NCBI GenBank assembly: GCA_900551325.1
Contig: URVM01000007.1
Coordinates: 62,001 to 126,000, forward strand
Direction: 5' to 3'
Length of the DNA: 64,000 bases
Source: an uncultured Eubacteriales bacterium
GTDB lineage: Bacteria; Bacillota; Clostridia; Lachnospirales; Cellulosilyticaceae
This document shows, in pieces, positions 52,696 through 61,323 of this stretch. The position numbers and the translations under genes are program-made. Numbering within the stretch: the first letter of the stretch is position 1; each line of letters starts with the position of its first letter. The notes under the pieces were generated by a model. It had not been told where the DNA came from. It searched no databases and worked only from the letters and a program-made list of their open reading frames with translations.

Positions 52696-53007
52696 GTGAA
52701 AACTAAGTTAAAAAAAGGCGATAGAGTAATCGTTATTGCTGGTAAAGATAAAGGTAAAGAAGGCAATATTACTTTCATTGATCGTAAAAACGGACGTGTA
52801 TTAGTTGAAGGTGTTAACCAAGGGTTTAAGCATCAAAAACCTAACGCAATGGGCCAAGGTGGACGTATTGAAAAATCATTCCCTATTCATCTTTCAAATG
52901 TTATGTACTCTTTAAACGGAGCTCCAGCTCGTTTAGGCGTAGAAATCAAAGATGACAAAAAAGTTCGTGTAGCAATTACTAAAAATGGTCGTACAGTAAT
53001 TGACTAA
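52696..53007 (+). CDS. rplX: Ribosomal protein L24
   Basis: 103-residue L24 with KOW motif (KLKKGDRVIVIAGKDKGKEG) and the VNQGFKHQKPN segment. Assembly initiator of the 50S. GTG start after AAGGAGGTG. Confidence 0.97.
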   Translation: MKTKLKKGDRVIVIAGKDKGKEGNITFIDRKNGRVLVEGVNQGFKHQKPNAMGQGGRIEKSFPIHLSNVMYSLNGAPARLGVEIKDDKKVRVAITKNGRTVID

Positions 53008-53031
53008 TTAGCGAAAGGAGGACGTTAAACT

Positions 53032-53571
53032 ATGAGTAGATTAAAAGATATATACAATGAACAAATTGTCGATGCTATGGTAGAAAAGTTTGGTTACAAA
53101 AACAAACTTCAAGCACCAAAAATCGAGAAAATCGTAATCAACATGGGTGTTGGTGAAGCGAAAGATAATGCAAAAGTATTAGAAAATGCTATTGGCGATA
53201 TGGAGAAAATCTCTGGTCAAAAAGCAGTTACTACAAGAGCTAAAAAATCAGTTGCAGCTTTCAAACTTCGTGAAGGTATGCCAATTGGATGTAAAGTAAC
53301 TCTTCGTGGTGAAAAAATGTATGAATTCCTTGATCGTTTAGTTAACCTTGCACTTCCACGTGTACGTGACTTCCGTGGTGTTAGTGCTACAGCTTTCGAT
53401 GGTCGTGGTAACTATTCATTAGGTATTAAAGAACAAATCATTTTCCCAGAAATCGAATATGATAAAATCGATAAAGTTCGTGGTATGGACGTTATTATTG
53501 TTACAACAGCAAAAACAGATGAAGAATCTCGTGAACTGTTAAGACAATTCGGAATGCCATTCCAAAAATAA
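53032..53571 (+). CDS. rplE: Ribosomal protein L5
   Basis: 179-residue L5 (RLKDIYNEQIVDAMVEKFGY, KIVINMGVGEAKDNAKVLEN, AFDGRGNYSLGIKEQIIFPE). Binds 5S rRNA in the central protuberance. ATG start with AAAGGAGG. Confidence 0.97.
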   Translation: MSRLKDIYNEQIVDAMVEKFGYKNKLQAPKIEKIVINMGVGEAKDNAKVLENAIGDMEKISGQKAVTTRAKKSVAAFKLREGMPIGCKVTLRGEKMYEFLDRLVNLALPRVRDFRGVSATAFDGRGNYSLGIKEQIIFPEIEYDKIDKVRGMDVIIVTTAKTDEESRELLRQFGMPFQK

Positions 53572-53584
53572 GGAGGGTATCTAC

Positions 53585-53770
53585 ATGGCAAAAACATCTA
53601 TGAAAGTTAAGCAAGCTAGACCTGCTAAATTTTCAACTCAAGAATACAGCAGATGTCGTATTTGTGGACGTCCACATGCGTACATTAGAAAATTTGGTAT
53701 TTGTCGTATTTGCTTTAGAGAATTAGCATACAAAGGTCAAATACCAGGCGTTAAAAAAGCAAGCTGGTAA
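53585..53770 (+). CDS. rpsN: Ribosomal protein S14, zinc-binding short form
   Basis: 61 residues, with CRICGRPHAYIRKFGICRIC giving the two CxxC pairs of the zinc (C+) short S14. ATG start with AAGGAGGG. This compact form is typical of Gram-positive bacteria. Confidence 0.97.
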   Translation: MAKTSMKVKQARPAKFSTQEYSRCRICGRPHAYIRKFGICRICFRELAYKGQIPGVKKASW

Positions 53771-53793
53771 TACCAGAAAGGAGGTAACGAATT

Positions 53794-54195
53794 ATGATGA
53801 TGAGCGATCCAATTGCAGATATGTTAACAAGAATCAGAAACGCTAACGTGGCAAAACACGATACAGTAGAAGTTCCATCTTCTAAAATGAAAAAAGCGAT
53901 TGCTGAAATCTTATTAAACGAAGGATACATCAAAGCTTACGATGTAACAGCTGATGGTGTTAAAGAAACTATCCGTATAACTCTTAAATACGGTAAAGAT
54001 AAAAACGAAAAAGTTATTTCAGGAATTAAGAGAATCTCAAAACCAGGTCTTCGTGTATACGCTGACTCAGAAAACTTACCAAAAGTTTTAGGTGGACTTG
54101 GTACAGCAATTATTTCTACTAACAAAGGTGTTGTAGCTGATAAAGAAGCTAGAAAACTTAATGTTGGTGGAGAAGTTATAGCATTTATTTGGTAA
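53794..54195 (+). CDS. rpsH: Ribosomal protein S8
   Basis: 133-residue S8 (SDPIADMLTRIRNANVAKHD, GGEVIAFIW end). In E. coli S8 represses the spc operon. Three in-frame start ATGs (53794, 53797, 53800) follow AAAGGAGG; the first has a 9-base spacing and is used, though the third is possible. Confidence 0.96.
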   Translation: MMMSDPIADMLTRIRNANVAKHDTVEVPSSKMKKAIAEILLNEGYIKAYDVTADGVKETIRITLKYGKDKNEKVISGIKRISKPGLRVYADSENLPKVLGGLGTAIISTNKGVVADKEARKLNVGGEVIAFIW

Positions 54196-54225
54196 TAAAC
54201 AGCAAAAGTTTAAGGAGGTGCGAGC

Positions 54226-54765
54226 ATGTCACGTATTGGTAGATTACCAGTTGTGATTCCAGCAGGCGTAACTGTTACTATTAGCGAAGCTAACGTAGTA
54301 GAAGTTAAAGGGCCTAAAGGGACATTAACAAAATCATTTGACAGTGCAATGAACATTGCGATCGAAGAAAATCAAGTGGTTGTTACTAGACCAAATGATT
54401 TAAAAAGAAATAAATCTCTACATGGTTTAACAAGAACACTTATTGCTAACATGATCGAAGGTGTATCTAATGGTTACACAAAAGTGTTAGAAATCAATGG
54501 TGTTGGTTATAGAGCACAAAAACAAGGTAAAAAATTAGTTCTTTCATTAGGATACTCTCACCCAGTAGAAATGGAAGATCCAGAAGGTATCACAACAACT
54601 GTAGAAGGAAACAAAATTACAGTTGCTGGTATCAACAAAGAACACGTTGGCCAATTTGCTGCTGATATTCGTTCTAAACGTGCGCCAGAACCATACAAAG
54701 GTAAAGGTGTTAAGTATATTGACGAAGTAATCAGACGTAAAGTAGGTAAAACAGGTAAAAAATAA
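54226..54765 (+). CDS. rplF: Ribosomal protein L6
   Basis: 179-residue L6 (SRIGRLPVVIPAGVTVTISE, VLEINGVGYRAQKQGKKLVL, EPYKGKGVKYIDEVIRRKVG). Located near the sarcin-ricin loop. ATG start with AAGGAGGTG. Confidence 0.97.
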   Translation: MSRIGRLPVVIPAGVTVTISEANVVEVKGPKGTLTKSFDSAMNIAIEENQVVVTRPNDLKRNKSLHGLTRTLIANMIEGVSNGYTKVLEINGVGYRAQKQGKKLVLSLGYSHPVEMEDPEGITTTVEGNKITVAGINKEHVGQFAADIRSKRAPEPYKGKGVKYIDEVIRRKVGKTGKK

Positions 54766-54784
54766 TAGCAAAGGGGTGAATTAA

Positions 54785-55147
54785 ATGATCAATAAACAAT
54801 CACGTAGTAAAGTTCGTGTTCAAAAACATAGAAAACTTCGTAATAAGATCCAAGGTACAGCTCAAAGACCTAGACTTGCAGTATTTAGAAGTGAAAAACA
54901 CATCTACGCTCAAATTATTGATGATGTAAAAGCTGTAACTTTAGTATCAGCTTCTACAGTTGAAAAAGATCTTAACATCAAAGTTGGTTCTAACATAGAA
55001 GCAGCAACAGCTGTTGGTACTGCAATTGCTAAAAAAGCACTTGCTAACGGTATTGAAGAAGTAGTATTTGACCGTGGTGGTTTCTTATATCATGGTAGAG
55101 TAAAAGCATTAGCAGACGCAGCTCGTGAAGCTGGGTTACAATTCTAG
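54785..55147 (+). CDS. rplR: Ribosomal protein L18
   Basis: 120-residue L18 (RVQKHRKLRNKIQGTAQRPR, VVFDRGGFLYHGRVKALADA). Binds 5S rRNA with L5. ATG start with AAAGGGGTG. Confidence 0.97.
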   Translation: MINKQSRSKVRVQKHRKLRNKIQGTAQRPRLAVFRSEKHIYAQIIDDVKAVTLVSASTVEKDLNIKVGSNIEAATAVGTAIAKKALANGIEEVVFDRGGFLYHGRVKALADAAREAGLQF

Positions 55148-55164
55148 TAAAGGAGGGACAGACG

Positions 55165-55677
55165 GTGGCTAAAAGACTTAATATTAATCCAAATTCTTTG
55201 GAATTAAAAGAAAAAGTTGTTACTATCAAACGTGTAACAAAAGTAGTTAAAGGTGGTCGTACATTCCGTTTCTCTGCTTTAGTAGTAGTAGGAGATGGAA
55301 ACGGACACGTAGGTGTAGGTTTAGGTAAAGCAATGGAAATTCCAGATGCAATCAGAAAAGGAATTGAAGATGCTAAGAAAAACCTTATCTTCATTGAAAG
55401 AAACGAAGCTGATAGTATCTACCACGAATTCGTAGGTACATTCGGTAGTGCAAACGTTCTTCTTAAACCAGCTAAAGAAGGTACTGGAGTTATCGCAGGT
55501 GGTCCAGCTCGTGCTGTACTTGAGCTTGCAGGTATCCGTAATATCAGAACAAAATCTTTAGGTTCAAACAATAAGAAAAATGTAGTTCATGCTACAATCG
55601 AAGGTCTTGCAGGACTTAAAACTCCAGCAGAAGTTGCAAAACTTCGTGGAAAAACTGTAGAAGAGCTTCTAGGATAG
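55165..55677 (+). CDS. rpsE: Ribosomal protein S5
   Basis: 170-residue S5 (KEKVVTIKRVTKVVKGGRTF, GDGNGHVGVGLGKAMEIPDA, GGPARAVLELAGIRNI). Affects decoding fidelity. GTG start with AAAGGAGG. Confidence 0.97.
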   Translation: MAKRLNINPNSLELKEKVVTIKRVTKVVKGGRTFRFSALVVVGDGNGHVGVGLGKAMEIPDAIRKGIEDAKKNLIFIERNEADSIYHEFVGTFGSANVLLKPAKEGTGVIAGGPARAVLELAGIRNIRTKSLGSNNKKNVVHATIEGLAGLKTPAEVAKLRGKTVEELLG

Positions 55678-55689
55678 GAGGAATAGTCA

Positions 55690-55875
55690 GTGGCTAATTT
55701 AAAAGTAACTTTAGTAAAATCCACAATCGGGGCAATTCCAAAGCATAAAAAAACTATCGAAGCGCTCGGATTAAGAAAATTAAATAGTACAAACATCCAC
55801 CAAGATAACGAAGCTATCCGTGGTATGGTTGAACAAGTAAAACACTTAGTTAAAGTAGAAGAAATTAACGAATAA
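55690..55875 (+). CDS. rpmD: Ribosomal protein L30
   Basis: 61-residue L30 (LKVTLVKSTIGAIPKHKKTI, HQDNEAIRGMVEQVKHLVKV). GTG start following TAGGAGG. Confidence 0.96.
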   Translation: MANLKVTLVKSTIGAIPKHKKTIEALGLRKLNSTNIHQDNEAIRGMVEQVKHLVKVEEINE

Positions 55876-55905
55876 TTACTGATTTAGCAAAGGAGGTGCA
55901 ATGTA

Positions 55906-56346
55906 ATGAATTTAAGCTCATTAAGACCAGCAGAAGGTTCAAAAAAAGACTCTTTCCGTACAGGTAGAGGACATGGTTCAGGTAACGGTAAAACAGCCGG
56001 TAAAGGACATAAAGGACAAAAAGCAAGAAGCGGTGGCGGAGTTAGACCTGGTTTTGAAGGGGGGCAAATGCCTCTTTACAGACGTTTACCAAAACGTGGT
56101 TTCACTAACCGTAACAGCAAAGATATCGTAGCTATCAACGTAGATATGCTTAACCGTTTCGAAGATGGAGCTGTTGTAACAATTGATGCAATGGTAGAAG
56201 CAGGTATCGTTAAAAACACTAGAGATGGTGTTAAAATCCTTGCTAAAGGTGACCTTACTAAAAAGATTACAGTACAAGCTAACGCATTTAGTGCAGGAGC
56301 TGTAGAAAAAATTGAAGCTGTGGGTGGAAAAGCAGAGGTGATGTAG
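55906..56346 (+). CDS. rplO: Ribosomal protein L15
   Basis: 146-residue L15 (MNLSSLRPAEGSKKDSFRTG, GRGHGSGNGKTAGKGHKGQK, FEGGQMPLYRRLPKRGFTNR). ATG start with AAAGGAGGTG. The stop is immediately followed by the secY start. Confidence 0.97.
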   Translation: MNLSSLRPAEGSKKDSFRTGRGHGSGNGKTAGKGHKGQKARSGGGVRPGFEGGQMPLYRRLPKRGFTNRNSKDIVAINVDMLNRFEDGAVVTIDAMVEAGIVKNTRDGVKILAKGDLTKKITVQANAFSAGAVEKIEAVGGKAEVM

Positions 56347-57603
56347 GTGTTTAAGACTCTTAAAAATGCATGGAGTGTACCAGAACTGCGAAAAAAGATA
56401 ATTTTTACCCTTTGGATGTTTGCCTTTATTAGACTTGGAGCTCACGTTCCAGTCCCAGGCATTGATCCAGTTGCTGTAAACCAAGTATTAGGTCAAAATT
56501 CTAACGGTATGTTAGGGCTTATGAATGCTATTACTGGTGGGGCCTTTAGTAAAATGACATTATTTGCATTTGGTGTAGGTCCTTACATTACAGCATCTAT
56601 TATTATACAACTTTTAACTATCGCTATTACTAGATTAGAAGAGCTATCAAAAGAAGGCGAAGACGGTCGTAAAAAGATCAACAAGTATACTAGATATGTC
56701 ACATTAGTTCTTGCAATTATGCAAGCAGGTGGAACAACATATATGTTATATCAATCAAATGTATTGGTTGAGAAAAGCATGCTAGTATTTGCACTTGCAC
56801 TCATCTCATTTATTGCTGGTTCTATGTTAGTAATGTGGATAGGAGAGCAAATTACTGAAAAGGGTATAGGAAATGGTATTTCCTTAATTATCTTTGTCAA
56901 CATCGTTTCTAGACTTCCACAAGGAGCAATAAGCCTACTAGCATATGATAATTATGTTAAAGTTGCTATTCTAGTTTTATTCTTTGTTGTTGTAATAGGT
57001 TTCACCGTGCTTATGTCACTTGGTGAAAGAAGAATTTCTGTACAATATGCTAAGCGTGTTGCAGGTAGAAAGGTATATGGTGGTCAATCACAAAATATAC
57101 CAATCAAAGTAAATTTAGCTGGTGTACTTCCAGTTATCTTTGCAATGTCACTTATTCAATTCCCAGAGACTATAACAAATTTATTTGTTAAGACTCCAAG
57201 TGAATTTTGGCAAACTGTAATAGCATGGCTAAGATGGACTCATCCATTTGGTGCAGTACTTTATGTAATATTAATTTTTGCATTTGCATTCTTCTATTCT
57301 ACAATAGCATTTAATCCTATAGACATAGCATCAAACCTTAAAAAAGGTGGCGGTTTTATCCCTGGTATTCGTCCAGGTAAACCAACATCTGACTACCTTT
57401 CAAAGACAGCAACACATATTACTTTAATGGGAGCTATTTTCCTTTCAATATTAGCTCTTACACCATTATTACTTGGATGGGCATTTAATATGTCAGTTCA
57501 ATTTGGTGGAACTTCACTCCTTATCGTAGTAGGTGTTGCACTTGAAACAGTTAAACAATTAGAATCACAAATGCTAATGCGCCATTATAAAGGATTTCTA
57601 TAA
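56347..57603 (+). CDS. secY: Preprotein translocase subunit SecY
   Basis: 418-residue, ten-span channel protein of the Sec translocon. Seen are RLGAHVPVPGIDPVAVNQVL, the GALSKMT-like GAFSKMTLFAFGVGPYITAS, SLIIFVNIVSRLP and the C-terminal loop GGGFIPGIRPGKPTSDYL. Pairs with SecE (at 31.0 kb). GTG start directly abutting the rplO stop, with GAGGTGATG just upstream. Confidence 0.97.
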   Translation: MFKTLKNAWSVPELRKKIIFTLWMFAFIRLGAHVPVPGIDPVAVNQVLGQNSNGMLGLMNAITGGAFSKMTLFAFGVGPYITASIIIQLLTIAITRLEELSKEGEDGRKKINKYTRYVTLVLAIMQAGGTTYMLYQSNVLVEKSMLVFALALISFIAGSMLVMWIGEQITEKGIGNGISLIIFVNIVSRLPQGAISLLAYDNYVKVAILVLFFVVVIGFTVLMSLGERRISVQYAKRVAGRKVYGGQSQNIPIKVNLAGVLPVIFAMSLIQFPETITNLFVKTPSEFWQTVIAWLRWTHPFGAVLYVILIFAFAFFYSTIAFNPIDIASNLKKGGGFIPGIRPGKPTSDYLSKTATHITLMGAIFLSILALTPLLLGWAFNMSVQFGGTSLLIVVGVALETVKQLESQMLMRHYKGFL

Positions 57604-57627
57604 GAATTAGAATTGGGGGTTGCCGTA

Positions 57628-58275
57628 ATGAGATTAATATTATTAGGTGCACCTGGAGCAGGTAAAGGCACACAAGCAGAGATGCTTATGAAACTATACA
57701 ATATTCCAACGATCTCAACAGGAAACATTTTTAGAGAGCATATCTCAAAGAATACTGAGTTAGGTCAAGAAGCTAAAAAATACATGGATGAAGGTAAGTT
57801 GGTACCTGATGAGCTCGTATTAGAACTTGTCAAAGATCGTATAGTTCAAAAAGATTGTGAGAATGGCATGATCTTGGATGGTTTTCCAAGAACTATACCA
57901 CAAGCAGAGGCATTGGATGCAATGCTACAAGAAATCGGTAAACCAATTGACTGTGTACTCGATGTAGAAGTACCAGATGAAGTTATTATTGAACGTATGG
58001 CTGGTAGAACTGTTTGTCCTAGCTGCGGCGCTTCATATCATAAACTATTCAAAGTAGAAAAAGTACCAGGTATTTGTAATGAATGTTCTACTCATCTAAT
58101 CCAAAGAGAAGATGACAAAGAAGATACAGTTAAGAAAAGATTAGAAGTTTATCATGCACAAACTAAACCTCTTATCAATCACTATCAAATGCAAGGTAAA
58201 GTACTTTGCATTGATGGTGTAGGAACTGTAGATGAAGTGCGTGCAAGGGTAAAGAAAGCATTAGGAGTGAACTAA
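57628..58275 (+). CDS. adk: Adenylate kinase
   Basis: About 215 residues (P-loop GAPGAGKGTQAEML, DGFPRTIPQAEALD). The lid has four cysteines, CPSCGASYHK and CNECSTHL, so it is the zinc-binding Gram-positive type. A GTG-type upstream start is in frame; ATG 57628, 7 bases after GGGGGT, is preferred. Location between secY and map is standard. Confidence 0.97.
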   Translation: MRLILLGAPGAGKGTQAEMLMKLYNIPTISTGNIFREHISKNTELGQEAKKYMDEGKLVPDELVLELVKDRIVQKDCENGMILDGFPRTIPQAEALDAMLQEIGKPIDCVLDVEVPDEVIIERMAGRTVCPSCGASYHKLFKVEKVPGICNECSTHLIQREDDKEDTVKKRLEVYHAQTKPLINHYQMQGKVLCIDGVGTVDEVRARVKKALGVN

Positions 58276-58276
58276 A

Positions 58277-59047
58277 ATGCCAATTCCCATTAAATCCGAT
58301 GCGGAAATTAAGTTAATGCAAGAATCAGCCCAAATACTTATTGAGGCCCATGAACTGGTTGCAAAGCATATTAAGCCAGGTGTAACTACGAAAGAATTAG
58401 ACCAGGTGGCTTACAAGTTTATAACAAGTAAGAATGCTATACCATCCTTTAAAGGATACTGTGGTTATCCAGCTTCAGCATGTATATCAATAAATGATGA
58501 AGTTGTACATGGTATTCCAGGTTCAAGAAAACTCAAACAAGGTGACATAGTAAGTGTTGACCTTGGGGTATACTATAAAGGGTATCATTCTGATGCTGCA
58601 AGAACTTATCCAGTCGGAGATGTATCACCTGATGTTTTACAACTAATTGAAGTTACAAAGCAGTGTTTCTTTGAAGGACTAAAATATGCAAAAGCTGGCA
58701 ATCATCTTGGACAAATATCAAAGGCAATTCAAGACTATGCAGAATCCTTTGGATATGGTGTAGTAAGAGATTTAGTGGGCCATGGTATTGGTGAAGAATT
58801 ACACGAAGATCCTCAAGTGCCTAACTATAAGGCACCAGGACGTGGTGTAAAACTTGAAAAAGGTATGGCACTTGCTATTGAACCTATGATTAATATGGGA
58901 ACATATCAAGTACAATGCTTAGATGATGACTGGACTTTTGTAACTAGAGATGGGCTGCCATCAGCTCATTATGAAAATACCATTGTTATTACAGATGATG
59001 AACCACTCATTTTAACACTCAGATCGGAAGAAAAGGGGAACGAATGA
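58277..59047 (+). CDS. map: Methionine aminopeptidase, type I
   Basis: 256 residues. Metal ligands lie in VSVDLGVYYKGYHSDAARTY, VGHGIGEELHEDPQVPNY, IEPMINMG and YENTIVI. Removes the initiator methionine. ATG one base after the adk stop, with TTAGGAGTG in adk. Its TGA overlaps the following ATG. Confidence 0.97.
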   Translation: MPIPIKSDAEIKLMQESAQILIEAHELVAKHIKPGVTTKELDQVAYKFITSKNAIPSFKGYCGYPASACISINDEVVHGIPGSRKLKQGDIVSVDLGVYYKGYHSDAARTYPVGDVSPDVLQLIEVTKQCFFEGLKYAKAGNHLGQISKAIQDYAESFGYGVVRDLVGHGIGEELHEDPQVPNYKAPGRGVKLEKGMALAIEPMINMGTYQVQCLDDDWTFVTRDGLPSAHYENTIVITDDEPLILTLRSEEKGNE

Positions 59048-59319
59048 TGGAAACTCTTGAAGTAGGGCAAGTAGTATTTTCGAAATGTGGTAGAGATCAG
59101 GGCAGAGCATTCATAGTTATTAGTTTAGAAGAAGAATATGCTTACCTTGCAGATGGAGATCTAAGATTATTAGAAAATCCTAAGCGTAAAAAGTATAAAC
59201 ATATTCAAAGAACTAATGAAGTAATTCATGAGCTCAAACAAAATTTAATCGAAGAAAACGTATCAGATGCGGATATCCGTAAGGCGATCAAAGCTTATCT
59301 GATAAAGACTTCTATATAG
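59044..59319 (+). CDS. KOW-domain RNA-binding protein (L14e-like)
   Basis: 91 residues. The first part, VGQVVFSKCGRDQGRAFIVI, is a KOW motif as in eukaryotic L14e-like proteins; the C-terminal part is helical and charged. This small gene is common between map and infA in Clostridia; its role is presumed ribosome-related but not established. Start codon overlaps the map stop (ATGA). Confidence 0.85.
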   Translation: MMETLEVGQVVFSKCGRDQGRAFIVISLEEEYAYLADGDLRLLENPKRKKYKHIQRTNEVIHELKQNLIEENVSDADIRKAIKAYLIKTSI

Positions 59320-59333
59320 AGGAGGTTTGTAAC

Positions 59334-59552
59334 TTGGCAAAAGGTGATGTTTTTGAAGTAGAGGGAACAGTGATAGAAAAGTTACCAAATGCGATGTTCC
59401 AAGTAGAAATTGAAGGAGGACACAAAGTTCTCGCACATATTTCAGGGAAACTTCGTATGAATTTTATCCGTGTATTACCGGGTGATAAAGTAACTGTGGA
59501 ACTTTCTCCATATGATTTAACCAAGGGACGAATTATTTGGCGTTCTAAATAA
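59334..59552 (+). CDS. infA: Translation initiation factor IF-1
   Basis: 72-residue OB-fold factor (KGDVFEVEGTVIEKLPNAMF, HISGKLRMNFIRVLPGDKVT). Blocks the A site during initiation. TTG start with GAGGAGGTTTG; the TTG start is unusual for a housekeeping gene. Confidence 0.96.
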   Translation: MAKGDVFEVEGTVIEKLPNAMFQVEIEGGHKVLAHISGKLRMNFIRVLPGDKVTVELSPYDLTKGRIIWRSK

Positions 59553-59578
59553 ATGGTAAACGGAAAGGAGAGCAGAAA

Positions 59579-59692
59579 ATGAAAGTACGCCCATCTGTTA
59601 AAAAGATATGTGAAAAATGTAAAGTTATTAAAAGAAAAGGCCGTGTTTGCGTTATCTGTGAAAATCCAAAACACAAACAAAAACAAGGTTGA
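59579..59692 (+). CDS. rpmJ: Ribosomal protein L36
   Basis: 37-residue L36, MKVRPSVKKICEKCKVIKRK with a second Cys/His part (CVICENPKH): the zinc-binding form. ATG start with AAAGGAGAG. Too short for ordinary gene callers but a perfect family match. Confidence 0.96.
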   Translation: MKVRPSVKKICEKCKVIKRKGRVCVICENPKHKQKQG

Positions 59693-59708
59693 TGCTTTAC
59701 GAAATGCA

Positions 59709-59737
59709 TTGATTTATATCACAAATTAATATATAAT
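59709..59737 (+). promoter_or_regulatory. Internal sigma-A promoter before rpsM
   Basis: TTGATT at 59709-59714 and TATAAT at 59732-59737 with a 17-base spacer. The leader has a small GCATT-CATGGTA-AATGC hairpin. It would give the alpha operon (rpsM-rpsK-rpsD-rpoA-rplQ) an independent start. Confidence 0.7.
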
Positions 59738-59827
59738 ATTACCTTGTGAGTTAACTTTAAGCGGCTGCGGCATTCATGGTAAATGCTGTATTATATATAT
59801 ATTACTCAATAGGAGGTGCAAAGCTAT

Positions 59828-60196
59828 ATGGCACGTATTGCAGGTGTAGACTTACCAAAAAATAAGCGTGTTGAAATTGGTCTTACTTATATCTATGGTA
59901 TAGGTCGTCCAAGTTCTCGTAGAATCCTTACAGAAGCAGGTATCAACTTTGATACAAGAGTAAAGGATTTAACAGATGATGAAGCAAACAAACTTCGTGA
60001 AATCATCGAAAAAACTCAAGTGGTTGAAGGTGACCTTCGTCGTGAAATCGCTCTTAACATTAAACGATTAATGGAAATTGGATGCTATAGAGGTATCCGT
60101 CATAGACGTGGCCTTCCAGTAAGAGGACAAAAAACTAAAACGAATGCTCGTACACGTAAAGGTCCTAAGAAAACAGTAGCTAATAAGAAAAAATAG
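59828..60196 (+). CDS. rpsM: Ribosomal protein S13
   Basis: 122 residues (ARIAGVDLPKNKRVEIGLTY, RGIRHRRGLPVRGQKTKTNA). ATG 59828 with AGGAGGTG 9 bases upstream is used over an in-frame upstream start. Contacts the P-site tRNA and the 50S. Confidence 0.97.
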   Translation: MARIAGVDLPKNKRVEIGLTYIYGIGRPSSRRILTEAGINFDTRVKDLTDDEANKLREIIEKTQVVEGDLRREIALNIKRLMEIGCYRGIRHRRGLPVRGQKTKTNARTRKGPKKTVANKKK

Positions 60197-60219
60197 TAAA
60201 TAAAGGAGGTTAAGGTCTC

Positions 60220-60627
60220 ATGGCAGCAGCAAAAAAAGCGGCAAAAAAGGGTACAACTCGTAGACGTCGTGACAGAAAACATGTAGAACGTGGTATGGCT
60301 CATATCCAATCTACTTTTAATAATACAATGGTTACATTAACTGATACAAACGGCAACGCTCTTTCATGGGCAAGTGCTGGTGGCCTTGGATTTAGAGGTT
60401 CTAGAAAATCAACTCCATACGCAGCTCAAATGGCAGCAGAAACAGCAGCTAAAGCAGCAATGGAACATGGTTTAAAATCAGTTGAAGTAATGGTAAAAGG
60501 TCCAGGATCCGGTCGTGAAGCAGCAATTCGTGCACTTCAAGCAGCTGGTTTAGAAGTAACATTAATTAAAGATGTAACTCCTGTACCACATAACGGATGT
60601 CGTCCACCAAAACGTAGAAGAGTGTAA
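60220..60627 (+). CDS. rpsK: Ribosomal protein S11
   Basis: 135 residues (ERGMAHIQSTFNNTMVTLTD, GPGSGREAAIRALQAAGLEV, VTPVPHNGCRPPKRRRV end). Platform protein of the 30S. ATG start with AAAGGAGG. The N-terminus is Ala/Lys-rich. Confidence 0.97.
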   Translation: MAAAKKAAKKGTTRRRRDRKHVERGMAHIQSTFNNTMVTLTDTNGNALSWASAGGLGFRGSRKSTPYAAQMAAETAAKAAMEHGLKSVEVMVKGPGSGREAAIRALQAAGLEVTLIKDVTPVPHNGCRPPKRRRV

Positions 60628-60645
60628 TAGGAGGTGTAAATAGAA

Positions 60646-61272
60646 ATGGCTAGATATATTGGAGCGAAATGTAAACAATGTCGTCGTGAGGGTAAAAAAT
60701 TATTCCTTAAAGGCGAAAGATGCTATACAGCAGCTTGTGCTATCGAAAGAAGACCATATGCACCAGGTCAACATGGTCAACAAAAAACAAAATTATCTGA
60801 ATACGGCTTACAGTTACGTGAAAAACAAAAAGCTAAAAGAATCTATGGTGTTCTTGAAGGTCAATTCAGAACTTACTTTGAAAAAGCAGATGCACAACCA
60901 GGCATCACAGGTGAAAACTTACTTCGTAATCTTGAACTTCGTTTAGACAACGTAGCTTATCGTTTAGGTCTTGGACGTTCTCGTACAGAAGCTAGACAAG
61001 TTGTTCGTCATAATCTTGTTACTGTAAACGGTCAAAGAGTTAATATTCCATCATACCAAGTTAAAATTGGTGATGTAATTGAAGTTAAAGAAGATGCAAA
61101 AAGCTTCGAACGCTTCAAACAAATTGCTGAAGTAACAGGTTCTCGTATCGTACCAGAATGGTTAGAAGCTGATATCGAAGCTCTTAAAGGTACTGTTAAA
61201 GCAGCTCCTTCAAGAGATCAAATCGATACAGATATCCAAGAAACACTTATCGTTGAGCTTTACTCTAAGTAA
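60646..61272 (+). CDS. rpsD: Ribosomal protein S4, zinc-binding form
   Basis: 208-residue S4. The N-terminus has CKQC (C9, C12), C26 and C31, the zinc form. The S4 RNA-binding domain (LELRLDNVAYRLGLGRSRTE) follows. Primary 16S binder. ATG start with TAGGAGGTG. In some Firmicutes rpsD is a separate unit; here it is in the alpha operon. Confidence 0.96.
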   Translation: MARYIGAKCKQCRREGKKLFLKGERCYTAACAIERRPYAPGQHGQQKTKLSEYGLQLREKQKAKRIYGVLEGQFRTYFEKADAQPGITGENLLRNLELRLDNVAYRLGLGRSRTEARQVVRHNLVTVNGQRVNIPSYQVKIGDVIEVKEDAKSFERFKQIAEVTGSRIVPEWLEADIEALKGTVKAAPSRDQIDTDIQETLIVELYSK

Positions 61273-61323
61273 TAGTTCGTCACCCTCGAAAGACTATTTT
61301 AATATTAAAGGAGGGTTTATCGG

